A stretch of DNA of 64,000 nucleotides from Bacteroidota bacterium. Its GTDB lineage: Bacteria; Bacteroidota; Ignavibacteria; Ignavibacteriales; Melioribacteraceae. The notes beneath the pieces were generated by a model. It was not told the origin of the DNA. It ran no database searches and saw only the letters and a program-made list of their open reading frames with translations. The stretch is from positions 62,001-126,000 of the forward strand of contig JAMCSN010000226.1 in assembly GCA_023381535.1 (NCBI GenBank). The letters run 5' to 3'. Below are positions 32,092 through 40,538 of the stretch, one piece after another. Every line of letters starts with the position of its first letter. Positions within the stretch are counted from its first letter, which is position 1. Both the position numbers and the translations under genes were made by a program.

Positions 32092-34656
32092 ATGAATTAC
32101 CGGGACAAGATTTCATCATCAAACAAATCTGTTTACATTCTCATATTAAGCGCCGGCGTAATTATGTCGCTGGCAATTGCGTACAGTTTGTTCATAGGAA
32201 TCCGGGTTAACTTTACTTATACAACCCTTCTGGATGCCTCCCTCAACATTAAGACAAACGTTATTCACGCCAGGACAAATTTTCTTAGATATACGGAAAA
32301 TGAAAATCCTCAAGCGCTGAATGATGCATGGCAGTTCCTTTCGCTTGCAGAATTTAACGCGCAAGTGATTCTAGAAGAAAAAGATAAGTTGAACATTATT
32401 TCTATTCCGATGAACGACTTGGACTTAAAAGATAATGTTCAACAACTTCAGATTGTTCTTTTAGATTTTAGGGGATTGTCGTTCGATCTGAGCAAAGAGG
32501 GTACGCCCGAATCCAAAAGTGGGCTTAAAGCAAAATTAGAGCGGCTCTTTTCGTCCATAGATAACCATACAAACTTGATCGAGAATTCTGTTCGAGCACT
32601 TCTGGCATCTCAAACAAGAATATTCCGTTTCACACAATTCGGATTGATCGGTATCAGCTTGCTGTTATCGCTGATCAGTGTTTTCGTTTTTTACAGATAC
32701 GAAAGGCAGAGAAACGAGTACATCAAAGAAATTAAAGCCGCCAGTCTAAGTTTTGAAAAAGGATTGCACAGAACAACACGAACGGAAGAAGCGCTTCAGG
32801 AGAGTCAACGCAAACTTAGCACTCTTGTTCAGAATTTACCCGGAATGGTTTACCGATGCAAGTTGGGACAAGTTTGGGTGTTGGATTACGTGAGCGATAA
32901 ATGTCTGCAGGTAACAGGATTCAAGTCGGAAGATTTAATGAACAACAAAACCCTTTCATATTATGATTTAATTTATCCGGAAGATCTCAAAAAGAATTAC
33001 GAAATCATCAAAACAGCTTTGGAAGAAAGAAAGTCGTTCCAATTAATTTATAGAATTAAAACCGCCGCCGGATTTGAAAAATGGGTATGGGAACAGGGTG
33101 CAGGCATCTATTCGGAGAAGGACGATGAGACAGTAGCACTGGAAGGATTTATAACGGATATAACCGAGCAGAAAAACATTGAAGAGCAGATTAACCTTCA
33201 AAGCACTGCGCTCGAAGCAGCCGCTAACGGAATTGTAATTACAGATAAAGACGGTAATGCTCTTTGGGCAAATACTGCATTTACGAAACTGACCGGATAC
33301 TCTCTTAAAGAAGTTACCGGAAAGAATTTAAATATTCTGAAATCCGGACAGCACGACGAAAGCTATTATGCCTACATGTGGAATAAAATTAAAACTGGCG
33401 AGATCTGGCGCGGCGAAATAATCAACAAGCGAAAAGACGGTTCTCTTTACACGGAAGAAATGACCATCACTCCAACAAAAAACCCTTCCGGGGAAATTAT
33501 TTATTACGTTGCGGTTAAGCATGATATTACCGAGCGAAAAAATGCCGAACAGGCTTTGAAGGAAAGCGAACTTCGTTTCAGAGGTTTATTTGAAAATGCT
33601 ACTATCGGCATTTATCAAACCACGCCGGAAGGCAAAACATTAATGGCAAACCCAACGCTGTTGAAAATTACCGGATACGATTCTGTCGAAGAGTTTTTCA
33701 AATTGGATGTTAAAAATATTTATGCGGATAATTCCCAACGGAATGTTTTCAAAACGGAGATAGAGAAGACCGGACTTATGCTTGGATGCGAGTTTCAATG
33801 GAAAAAGAAAGACGGCACGTTGATTTATGTTAGAGAAAGCGCGCGTGTTGTTAAAGACGATAACGGCAAAATACTTTACTACGAAGGAACAGTTGAAGAC
33901 ATCACCGAAAAAAAGAAAACCGAGGAAGCATTAATTGAAGCCAAGAACAGAGCCGAGCTATCCGACCGTTTGAAATCCGAGTTTCTTGCACAGATGAGTC
34001 ATGAAATCAGAACTCCGTTAAATGTAATTTTGAGTTTCACTTCCATGATGAAGGATGAATTGCAGGCTAAAGTTGACGAAGAGATGGCAAATGGTTTCGA
34101 TGTTATCGATACAGAAGGTAAACGTATCATGAGAACGGTAGAACTAATTCTTAACATGTCGGAACTTCAGACCGGATCTTATTCCTACAGAGCAAAGCGC
34201 ATCGATCTGTATAAAGACGTTCTGCAAAAGACATTTCACAACTTCCAGGCATTGGCAAAGCAAAAGAAAATTTCCTTAACGATAAATGATTTCAAAGGCG
34301 ATCCGGTTATAGAAGCTGATGAATATTCCATAAACCAAATTTTTTCTCACCTTGTTGATAACGCAGTAAAATATACTTCAAAAGGCAAAGTCGAGATTTC
34401 AATCAACCGGGATTCGCGAGATCATTTATATGTAGATATTGCCGATACCGGAATTGGCATTTCCGATGAATATATGCCGATGCTATTCACGCCATTTACT
34501 CGCGAAGAAAAAGGATACACAAGAAATTTTGAAGGCAATGGTCTGGGTTTATCGCTCGTAAAAAAATATTGCGAGCTTAACGGCGCCGATATCAAGGTTA
34601 CAAGTAAGAAAGGCAAAGGCACTACGTTCAGAGTAATCTTTCCTACCATAAATTAA
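32092..34656 (+). CDS. Membrane-bound PAS sensor histidine kinase
   Basis: A 854-residue kinase. TM1 (about 13-37) and TM2 (about 180-202) bracket a helical sensor of about 140 residues, CHASE3-like by size and helicity. Three PAS domains follow (about 245-365, 370-490, 500-620), each ending in an ITE-type motif (GFITDITEQ, AVKHDITER, GTVEDITEK). The H-box is FLAQMSHEIRTPLNVILSFT, His near 640. The HATPase has DNAVKYTSKGKVE, ADTGIGISDEYMPMLF and GNGLGLSLVKKYC. No receiver domain. It is coded directly after a secreted amylase, so a link to polysaccharide sensing is possible but unproven. Confidence 0.92.
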   Translation: MNYRDKISSSNKSVYILILSAGVIMSLAIAYSLFIGIRVNFTYTTLLDASLNIKTNVIHARTNFLRYTENENPQALNDAWQFLSLAEFNAQVILEEKDKLNIISIPMNDLDLKDNVQQLQIVLLDFRGLSFDLSKEGTPESKSGLKAKLERLFSSIDNHTNLIENSVRALLASQTRIFRFTQFGLIGISLLLSLISVFVFYRYERQRNEYIKEIKAASLSFEKGLHRTTRTEEALQESQRKLSTLVQNLPGMVYRCKLGQVWVLDYVSDKCLQVTGFKSEDLMNNKTLSYYDLIYPEDLKKNYEIIKTALEERKSFQLIYRIKTAAGFEKWVWEQGAGIYSEKDDETVALEGFITDITEQKNIEEQINLQSTALEAAANGIVITDKDGNALWANTAFTKLTGYSLKEVTGKNLNILKSGQHDESYYAYMWNKIKTGEIWRGEIINKRKDGSLYTEEMTITPTKNPSGEIIYYVAVKHDITERKNAEQALKESELRFRGLFENATIGIYQTTPEGKTLMANPTLLKITGYDSVEEFFKLDVKNIYADNSQRNVFKTEIEKTGLMLGCEFQWKKKDGTLIYVRESARVVKDDNGKILYYEGTVEDITEKKKTEEALIEAKNRAELSDRLKSEFLAQMSHEIRTPLNVILSFTSMMKDELQAKVDEEMANGFDVIDTEGKRIMRTVELILNMSELQTGSYSYRAKRIDLYKDVLQKTFHNFQALAKQKKISLTINDFKGDPVIEADEYSINQIFSHLVDNAVKYTSKGKVEISINRDSRDHLYVDIADTGIGISDEYMPMLFTPFTREEKGYTRNFEGNGLGLSLVKKYCELNGADIKVTSKKGKGTTFRVIFPTIN

Positions 34657-34663
34657 ACAACAG

Positions 34664-35275
34664 ATGAAAATTACATTTAAACCGCTAACCCCAAAGACGT
34701 GGGATGATTTTGAAACGCTTTTCGGAGAGCGCGGCGCGTGCGGCGGATGCTGGTGCATGTGGCCACGTCTTAGTAGAAAAGACTTCCAAAAGAAAAAAGG
34801 CCCCGGAAACAAAAGAACAATGAAAAACCTGGTGAAGAAAAAAGAACAGATCGGTTTAATAGGTTATGTTGGAAAAGAACCCGCCGCATGGTGCGCCGTT
34901 GCACCTAAAGAAAAATATATCCGTCTGGAAAATTCAAAAGTGCTTGCCAGAATTGATGAAGAACCGGTTTGGTCTATACCGTGTTTCTTTGTAAGCAAAA
35001 ATTTTCGAAGACACGGTTTATCAACTGAAATATTGAAAGGTGTTATCGACTACTGCAGAAAGTTGAACAAAGTGCCTGCCCCGACGCATGCGGGGAAATC
35101 CCGCAGCGCGGTGAAAAAAGTAAAAATCTTAGAAGGTTACCCTGCCGTTCCTTACTCCGAAAACATTCCGGCGGCATTTGCTTGGACGGGAATTCCTTCC
35201 GCATTTGTAAAAGCGGGATTTATTGAAGCGGCTCGCAGATCGAAGTCGAGACCGATAATGAGATACTATCTATGA
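34664..35275 (+). CDS. GNAT-family N-acetyltransferase
   Basis: A 203-residue protein of a GNAT subgroup with an N-terminal Cys/Trp motif (GACGGCWCMWPRL, about 24-36). The acetyl-CoA-binding strand-loop is IPCFFVSKNFRRHGLSTEIL (Q/RxxGxG/A variant). The late motif EGYPAVPYSENIPAAFAWTG then IPSAFVKAGF is typical of this subgroup. A stretch of about 12 residues (VPAPTHAGKSRSAV, 137-150), coded by a palindrome, interrupts the helix-to-strand turn where relatives run straight through. The substrate is unknown. It follows the kinase gene by seven bases. Confidence 0.85.
   Translation: MKITFKPLTPKTWDDFETLFGERGACGGCWCMWPRLSRKDFQKKKGPGNKRTMKNLVKKKEQIGLIGYVGKEPAAWCAVAPKEKYIRLENSKVLARIDEEPVWSIPCFFVSKNFRRHGLSTEILKGVIDYCRKLNKVPAPTHAGKSRSAVKKVKILEGYPAVPYSENIPAAFAWTGIPSAFVKAGFIEAARRSKSRPIMRYYL
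35075..35114 (+). repeat. In-frame palindromic insert within the GNAT gene
   Basis: GCCTGCCCCGACGCATGCGG then GGAAATCCCGCAGCGCGG contains the palindrome CCCCGACGCATGCGGGG (imperfect by one base) and a second CCCGC arm. It codes for about 12 residues between KLNK and KKVKILEGYP. The flanks repeat the codons for Lys-Val, as if a small duplication had occurred. It shares the GCCTGCC word with the inserts in rluE and the ABC ATPase gene. Confidence 0.6.
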
Positions 35276-35280
35276 AGCAC

Positions 35281-35311
35281 GAAATCTAAAATTCAAAATC
35301 TAAAACCTAAC
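35281..35311. repeat. AAATCTAAAATTC word repeat between convergent genes
   Basis: GAAATCTAAAATTCAAAATC followed by TAAAACCTAA repeats an AAAATCTAAAA word at about ten-base spacing. It separates the convergent GNAT and radical SAM genes. A close relative lies at 7182-7229. No terminator hairpin is visible. Confidence 0.45.
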
Positions 35312-35326
35312 AAACTGCTGACCGTA

Positions 35327-36538
35327 TTATTCTTTCGGAACCGATCTTAAGAATCCGCCGAAGCTCATAATTTCTTCAAGACGGCATGACCAAACCAATT
35401 CGTCGTTGTGAACAGTAATGTCGGGACATCCGTCGCACATGCTCTGTCTTCCGTCCGGCATAAAATCCACCGGCTGAATAAACATGATTGTCTGCAGATG
35501 AGCTCTCTTAAAAATTCTGAACGGATTTTTTAACATGTTCGCAAGAGCTTTCCGGATTTTTTTATCGAAGGGCCAGAGCAGAAGCATCGCGGCTCTTCCC
35601 ATCTTTGCAGTTGCCGGCGAAGCGTAAGAAAGATATTTGCCCTTTACGAAATGATGTGTGCTCATTATCAACTCAAGAAACTTTGGACCGAGGTAACCGT
35701 AAATTTTATTTTTAGTACCGACGCGTTCGGTAAGAAGCCATTTGAATGAATCAACTTTTTCCGTACCGTTCAAATATGCCGCCGGTGTAAACTCCGGAAA
35801 TTTCTCGCGCGCTTTCAGTACCATATCGGTAGAAAGAATATCCACCCTTCTGTTTTTGTCGGTGTGATACGCGATAGTCTGCCAATCAATTTTTTGTCCG
35901 CCCGCGTACCAATCAAACGGCATTGCCGGAACAATGTAACGGAAAGCAATGAAGACCATCGTGTGAACGATATCAATATTTTTTTGTGCCCACTCAATCA
36001 TTCCCGGTAAGTACTGAAGCGTGTCTTCATAAACTGTAGAATTGAACGAGCATGCAATTCCGCCGGCATCTGCAAGCATGCGCGCATATTTATAGCGCAG
36101 CTCATTCAGTTCCAATTCGGTTTTGCCTTTCCATTCGCCGCCGCGCCCTTGTTTGCTGTCGATATGAAATGTGAATCCGTAAACGCCGGCTTTTTTTAAT
36201 TCCATCAACAATTCTTTTTTGAGAGCGAAGCCGTTTGTGTTGATGATCGGTTTCAGTCCGCGGCGTTTGATGTCGCGAACTATCTCCAGTATTTGCGGAT
36301 GAAGAAGCGGGTCGCCTCCCGCAATTGAAATGCAGTCGGAATTCCGTTTCTGCTGAAATATATCCAGTTCATGTTTTACAATTTCGAGTGATTTGTGCGA
36401 GTCCTTCTGATTTTCCCTGTAGCAGCCGTCGCAAGAAAGATTGCACATGGAAGTCGGCTCGAGCCATGAGATCGCGTTATCGGCTAAAGTCCAGGGAAGG
36501 CGGTATAGATCCAAATGATTGATAACTTGATTCGCCAT
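35327..36538 (-). CDS. Radical SAM protein with a C-terminal Cys cluster
   Basis: A 403-residue protein. The [4Fe-4S]/SAM site CNLSCDGCYRE lies at about 32-42 (CxxxCxxC). SIAGGDPLLHP is the GGE/GGD SAM-amino contact, and KPIINTNGF is on the next strand. A C-terminal CDGCPDITVHNDELVWSC (about 377-394) holds three more Cys and may bind an auxiliary cluster as in SPASM-type proteins. The middle part (150-300) is not family-diagnostic. An O-methyltransferase gene lies 221 bases upstream on the same strand. It is not the AmmeMemoRadiSam partner. Substrate unknown. Confidence 0.85.
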   Translation of the reverse strand: MANQVINHLDLYRLPWTLADNAISWLEPTSMCNLSCDGCYRENQKDSHKSLEIVKHELDIFQQKRNSDCISIAGGDPLLHPQILEIVRDIKRRGLKPIINTNGFALKKELLMELKKAGVYGFTFHIDSKQGRGGEWKGKTELELNELRYKYARMLADAGGIACSFNSTVYEDTLQYLPGMIEWAQKNIDIVHTMVFIAFRYIVPAMPFDWYAGGQKIDWQTIAYHTDKNRRVDILSTDMVLKAREKFPEFTPAAYLNGTEKVDSFKWLLTERVGTKNKIYGYLGPKFLELIMSTHHFVKGKYLSYASPATAKMGRAAMLLLWPFDKKIRKALANMLKNPFRIFKRAHLQTIMFIQPVDFMPDGRQSMCDGCPDITVHNDELVWSCRLEEIMSFGGFLRSVPKE

Positions 36539-36759
36539 AGTCAGTCCCCGTTTATTTTATTTTTGTCTGAAAACTTTTTGAAACCGGGTTGCAGCAAAAA
36601 AATTATATATCGACTGTAAGTCGAGAGTGCGCATGGGACTAAAAACTTGTGCAAATGTACAAAAAAGAAAAAAGTAAATAAAAGTGATTTCTTATCCCCC
36701 GGTAAATATTATGCAGGGAGTACATGGTTTTGAAGAAAAAGGCTGACAATATGAAATAC

Positions 36760-37757
36760 TTACTCTTTATAACCGATTATTAGAGAGAAGCCGTAGCTGG
36801 TGTTTTTTCTTTCAATTTTTTTAATGCCGGTTTTTTCCATCCACTCTTTCATTTCGCTTTCGGTGTAGGTATCTCCGCTTCGTGTACCGACAAGCATGTT
36901 CAATGCAAAGAATGCGCCCCCGGCGGGTTCGGTGCGGTCGTCATTCATTACCCAATCTTTGATAATAATTTGTCCGCCTTTGTTCAGTGCATTGTAACAT
37001 TTTTGGATGAGCTGAGAGTTTTCTTCGTAACTATTAATATGAACGATCGCCGAAAGAAATATTAAATCGTAATCGTTTCCGAAATCGTCTTCCAAATAAT
37101 CACCGCTAAGGAAATTCACTTTGCCGGTTAGGTTTTCTTGCGCAACATATTTTTCTGTGATTGGAATAATCCCGGGGAGATCAAAAACCGTTGCAGTCAG
37201 TTGCGGATTTTGTTTGATGAACTCCATAGCAAACGTTCCCGACCCGCCGCCGACATCGAGCATTTTTTTACTTTTGTGAGATTGAGCATCATCGCCAGAA
37301 TTTTTGCTTCTTTAACCCCTCGGTAGTGCATCGCGGCAATGAATGCTTCTTGCCAATCAATTCCAGATGGCGCTGGCTTGCGTTCGGCAACCGACGTTCC
37401 CTTTTTGACAGCGTCCGTTAGCGTACTCCACGTCTGCCATAAACCGATTGAGTGGAAAAGTCCACCCATAAATTCCGGTTTACCTTTTACCAAATACTGA
37501 GAAGCGTTTTCCGCATTATAAAACTTGCCGTGAACTTTTCGGAGAAATCCCAACGCTACCAGCGCATTCATAAGTCTGTCAGTTACACGCGCGTCAGTTT
37601 TAATTTTTTCTGCAACTTCGGCAGAACCGAGAATTTTTTTATCAAGCAACGAAAATAAATCCAGTTCAACGGCTGTCAAAAGTATTCTGCTTTGTTGAAA
37701 TGAATTTGCAAGCGCCCGGATCTCTTCCGGCTTAAGGTATTCGTTTGGAGTGTTCAT
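36760..37757 (-). pseudogene. Methyltransferase_2-type O-methyltransferase split by a frameshift
   Basis: The first part (37757 down to about 37266, about 163 residues) carries the winged-helix dimerisation domain. The second part (about 37263 to 36760) begins at MLDVGGGSGTFAMEFI, SAM motif I, and continues through VFDLPGIIP, FLSGDYLED, KGGQIIIKDWVMND to GFSLIIGYKE. Joined they make about 332 residues, the normal length. The frame changes at an A7 run (plus-strand T7, 37263-37269) reading LTKVKK before LDVGGG. One extra A would restore the gene. It may be a real mutation, a read error, or a site of slippage. Radical SAM lies downstream. Confidence 0.85.
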
Positions 37758-37788
37758 TGCGGGCTCTTAATTTAAATTCGTTATGTAA

Positions 37789-37807
37789 GGACTCGACACG
37801 TCGAGCC
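37789..37807. repeat. Small palindrome GGACTCGACACGTCGAGCC
   Basis: A perfect CTCGAC/GTCGAG palindrome (37792-37805) in the 58-base gap between the YitT gene end and the methyltransferase start. It would sit at the end of the YitT transcript. It is short and has no U-run, so a repeat rather than a terminator is likelier. Confidence 0.4.
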
Positions 37808-37815
37808 CCTACAAA

Positions 37816-38751
37816 TTATATCCGCCTTCTAAACCCTTCGCCTAGGACTTCGTGAACATTGTAAATTATAACAAATGCAGTCGGATCAACTTCTTTGACT
37901 ACATCTACAAGTTTAGTTACTTCGCGAAGCGGTACTACGGTTAATAACATCTCGCGCTGAACATTAAGATAAACTCCGCGCGTGTTGACTGCGGTTACGC
38001 CACGACCAAGATTCTTTAATATCGCTTCCGAAATTTCATCGAACTTATCCGAAATAATGTACGCCGCACGTGCGTAATCAAATCCGTCAATTAAAATATC
38101 GATCAGCCGTGATGAGATGAACAATAGAAAAATCGCATAGAATGTTAACACAAGCGCCGGACGATCGGGCGAAAGATTTTTTATATCAATAATAAATCCC
38201 GCGAAAGCAATTACGATGAAATCGACAACCATTATTGATTGTCCCGGTTTGAAGCCGAATCTTTTGTGCATGATGGAGGCGATTATGTCTGAGCCGGCGG
38301 TTGTGCCTTTGAACTTAAAAATTATTCCGAGACCGATTCCAAGAAGCACCGCGCCAATTAATATCAGAAATAAAAAATCTTTTTGGTAAAGCTCTTTTAC
38401 TGTTTGCGAGTTTTGAAGTTTCAACCACGAAAAACCTGGAATGTCGCCACGAAAAAAATCTATGAAAAATGAATTGAGTGAAAAGCCGACGAACGTTCGC
38501 ATACCGAATTTTTTGCCGAGCTCTTTTAACCCCCAAATGAAAAGCGGAATGTTCAAAATCCAAATTAAAATTCCGATCGGGATTTTGTTGCCGGACAAAT
38601 AGTACAACGCCATCGCAAGTCCGCTTACGCCGCCGGGAACAACGCGCGCATCAACCAAAAACACGCCGATACCAATTGACATTAGCGCTGAACCAACCGC
38701 TATAGCAAAGTAGTCGATAACCGGATATTTTTTCAGAAAGGATTTTACCAT
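37816..38751 (-). CDS. YitT family membrane protein (DUF161/DUF2179)
   Basis: A 311-residue protein with six membrane segments in the first 220 residues, including ALMSIGIGVFLVDARVVPGG and LGIGLGIIFKFKGTTAGSDI, which are the family motifs. The C-terminal cytosolic domain (about 220-305) is DUF2179, with ILKNLGRGVTAVNTRGVYLN, MLLTVVPLREV and DPTAFVIIYNVHEVLGEGF. The VPGGVSGLA motif is present. It is a probable transporter of unknown substrate. It stands alone on the minus strand. Confidence 0.92.
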   Translation of the reverse strand: MVKSFLKKYPVIDYFAIAVGSALMSIGIGVFLVDARVVPGGVSGLAMALYYLSGNKIPIGILIWILNIPLFIWGLKELGKKFGMRTFVGFSLNSFFIDFFRGDIPGFSWLKLQNSQTVKELYQKDFLFLILIGAVLLGIGLGIIFKFKGTTAGSDIIASIMHKRFGFKPGQSIMVVDFIVIAFAGFIIDIKNLSPDRPALVLTFYAIFLLFISSRLIDILIDGFDYARAAYIISDKFDEISEAILKNLGRGVTAVNTRGVYLNVQREMLLTVVPLREVTKLVDVVKEVDPTAFVIIYNVHEVLGEGFRRRI

Positions 38752-38822
38752 TCTGCCGTTAAGTTGTTTTGAAAGTTTCTAATCAAAGATAATTAGAAAT
38801 GTTTTTCATTAAAAGAAGAAGT

Positions 38823-39143
38823 TTACAACTTCCCCTCGCGGTACAGCATTTGGGTTTTAATTCTCAAAAGCTGGCGTTCTATGATGAGGTCGGCAAGTTT
38901 TTCCGGAATTGTAGTTCTGTCTTTGCTGTGCAAAATTTCCCGCACTTTCGATTCGCTCACATCTATTCTGTACAAATTAGTGATGAACCGTTCGTAATCT
39001 CTCGACATCAGTTCCGAAACTTTAGCGGTGAGGTGTTCACGGATAAGAGGCAGATCGGTTACAGCCGGAAGCGAATCTTTCGCCAGGGAAAAATCTTTGT
39101 AGAGTTTTTCAACAAGAGAAGGATATAATTCTTTGTCGTTCAT
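38823..39143 (-). CDS. Hypothetical small helical protein
   Basis: A 106-residue protein predicted to be all helix, strongly charged, with no signal peptide or membrane part. Regions are YPSLVEKLYKDFSLAKDS, LIREHLTAKVSELMSRDYER and IPEKLADLIIERQLLRIKTQ. No family is recognised. The start is close to the left end of a MITE-like element (39150), so its promoter may lie within that element. Coding status is supported by codon use like its neighbours and by its isolation from other frames. Confidence 0.6.
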   Translation of the reverse strand: MNDKELYPSLVEKLYKDFSLAKDSLPAVTDLPLIREHLTAKVSELMSRDYERFITNLYRIDVSESKVREILHSKDRTTIPEKLADLIIERQLLRIKTQMLYREGKL

Positions 39144-39149
39144 TTTGTT

Positions 39150-39263
39150 GTAGAGGCTGTCTCAGAAGTAATTTTTCAAAAAATAAATCTGTGAAAATCA
39201 GTTATAATCTGTGTCATCAGCGTGCTATTTTAAAAAAATAATGACTTCTGAGACAGCCTCTAC
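39150..39263. mobile_element. 114-bp MITE-like element with perfect 20-bp terminal inverted repeats
   Basis: Left end 39150-39169 (GTAGAGGCTGTCTCAGAAGT) and right end 39244-39263 (ACTTCTGAGACAGCCTCTAC) are perfect inverse complements over 20 bases. GAGGCTGTCTCA-type ends are common in IS families such as IS1182. The interior is AT-rich and non-coding. It contains ATCTGTG...ATCAGTT...AATCTGTG (39187-39225), a relative of the word repeat at 4080-4125. No clear target duplication is seen. It may have been moved by a transposase coded elsewhere. Confidence 0.85.
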
Positions 39264-39275
39264 TGCTTTCATTTA

Positions 39276-40538
39276 TTAATACTTATACTTCAACCATTTC
39301 ACAACTTCAGACCATTTCGGTTTTTTGCCCGTGCGCAAAATTCCAACACGATAAATTTTTCCTGCGATGGGGAAAACCAAAAATATTGTGGCAATATTCA
39401 GCACCACACATGCTATAAGCTGCCAAACCGGAACTTCTATCAAAGTCATCTTTACCGGCATTACCATTACCGATGTAAAGGGCACAAGCGCAGCAACATT
39501 TGCAATCGGACTATTTGGGTTTTGCATCATAGACATAGCAACTAAAAACGGAATAATTATAAGCAGCATCACTGGCCACATTCCGGATTGCGCATCTTGC
39601 GGGTTGTCGAAAATAGCGCCCATCATTCCGAACAAACTTAAGAACAGCACAAGTCCAACTGCAAAGTTGACCATTAAGAAAACAACTTGAGTTGTTGTAA
39701 TGCTCACCATTACTTCCGGAGGTAAAGCGTAAATTGCAGAAGACGTAACTGTAATAATTGCCGCAAGCCAGATCGACATTTGGATTAACGCAGTAAGTGC
39801 CGAGCCGATAATTTTGCCCGTCATTAATTCGCGCGGACTTACGGAAGACAAAATCACTTCCACAATCTTGCTGCTCTTTTCTTCTATAACCGATTGCAGC
39901 ATTTGTTGACCGGTTAACAACAAACTAATGTAGAGCAAAAAGGTGAAGATGTAAGAAAGTATTAACGAACCGTATCCTTCTTCCTGGATATTTTCGGCTT
40001 TAGAAACCTTGAAACCTGTAACGTCAATTCCCTTCCTGGCAAAGTCAAGTTCCTCGGGTGTTAGCGACTTATTTCCAAAATAAATATCAATAAGAACTTT
40101 GTTGAGAGGTCCCTCAAGCTTTTTACTTAAACTGATGTTGCTTGGAGTTTGCGAGTAGTATTCTATCTTTTTGTCCTTGAGTGCCGAAGAAGGAATATAA
40201 ACTATTCCGGTAAGTTTGTTACCAAGAAGATCTTTCTTTTTGCTATCAAGAAATGATTTAAGCGCAGGTCGATCTTTAGTATAAAATGCAAACGATGTTT
40301 TGCCGTCCTTTATCAGATCCGATTTCATAAGTTCATTCTGAAATGAATTTGTCAGGGCTTCGGTGTCCGAAACAATATCAACCTTATCATTACTTTTATC
40401 AGTAAATATCAGCGCTTGAATTCCCGCCATGCCGAAAAGCAAAAGCGGAAAGAGAACCGTCATAAGTATGAACGACTTTGAAATCAGCTTCTCTCTTAAT
40501 TCTCTTTTAACAATTGCCAAGACTCTTGCATTAAACAT
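39276..40538 (-). CDS. ABC-2 type exporter permease (NatB-like)
   Basis: A 420-residue permease. One membrane segment (about 26-46) is followed by a large extracytoplasmic domain (50-175). Five or more segments follow in the C-terminal half, including SLILSYIFTFLLYISLLLTG and NFAVGLVLFLSLFGMMGAIF. VIEEKSSKIVEVILSSVSPR is the conserved ABC-2 loop. The ATG at 40538 is chosen because AAGGAGG lies seven bases upstream. It overlaps the end of the ATPase gene by eight bases, so translation is coupled. Similar pairs export sodium or unknown compounds. Confidence 0.92.
   Translation of the reverse strand: MFNARVLAIVKRELREKLISKSFILMTVLFPLLLFGMAGIQALIFTDKSNDKVDIVSDTEALTNSFQNELMKSDLIKDGKTSFAFYTKDRPALKSFLDSKKKDLLGNKLTGIVYIPSSALKDKKIEYYSQTPSNISLSKKLEGPLNKVLIDIYFGNKSLTPEELDFARKGIDVTGFKVSKAENIQEEGYGSLILSYIFTFLLYISLLLTGQQMLQSVIEEKSSKIVEVILSSVSPRELMTGKIIGSALTALIQMSIWLAAIITVTSSAIYALPPEVMVSITTTQVVFLMVNFAVGLVLFLSLFGMMGAIFDNPQDAQSGMWPVMLLIIIPFLVAMSMMQNPNSPIANVAALVPFTSVMVMPVKMTLIEVPVWQLIACVVLNIATIFLVFPIAGKIYRVGILRTGKKPKWSEVVKWLKYKY

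Noticed and set aside
35327..36538. Radical SAM protein as the third AmmeMemoRadiSam component
   Set aside because: It has a SPASM-like C-terminal Cys cluster and a different layout, and lies 34 kb away.
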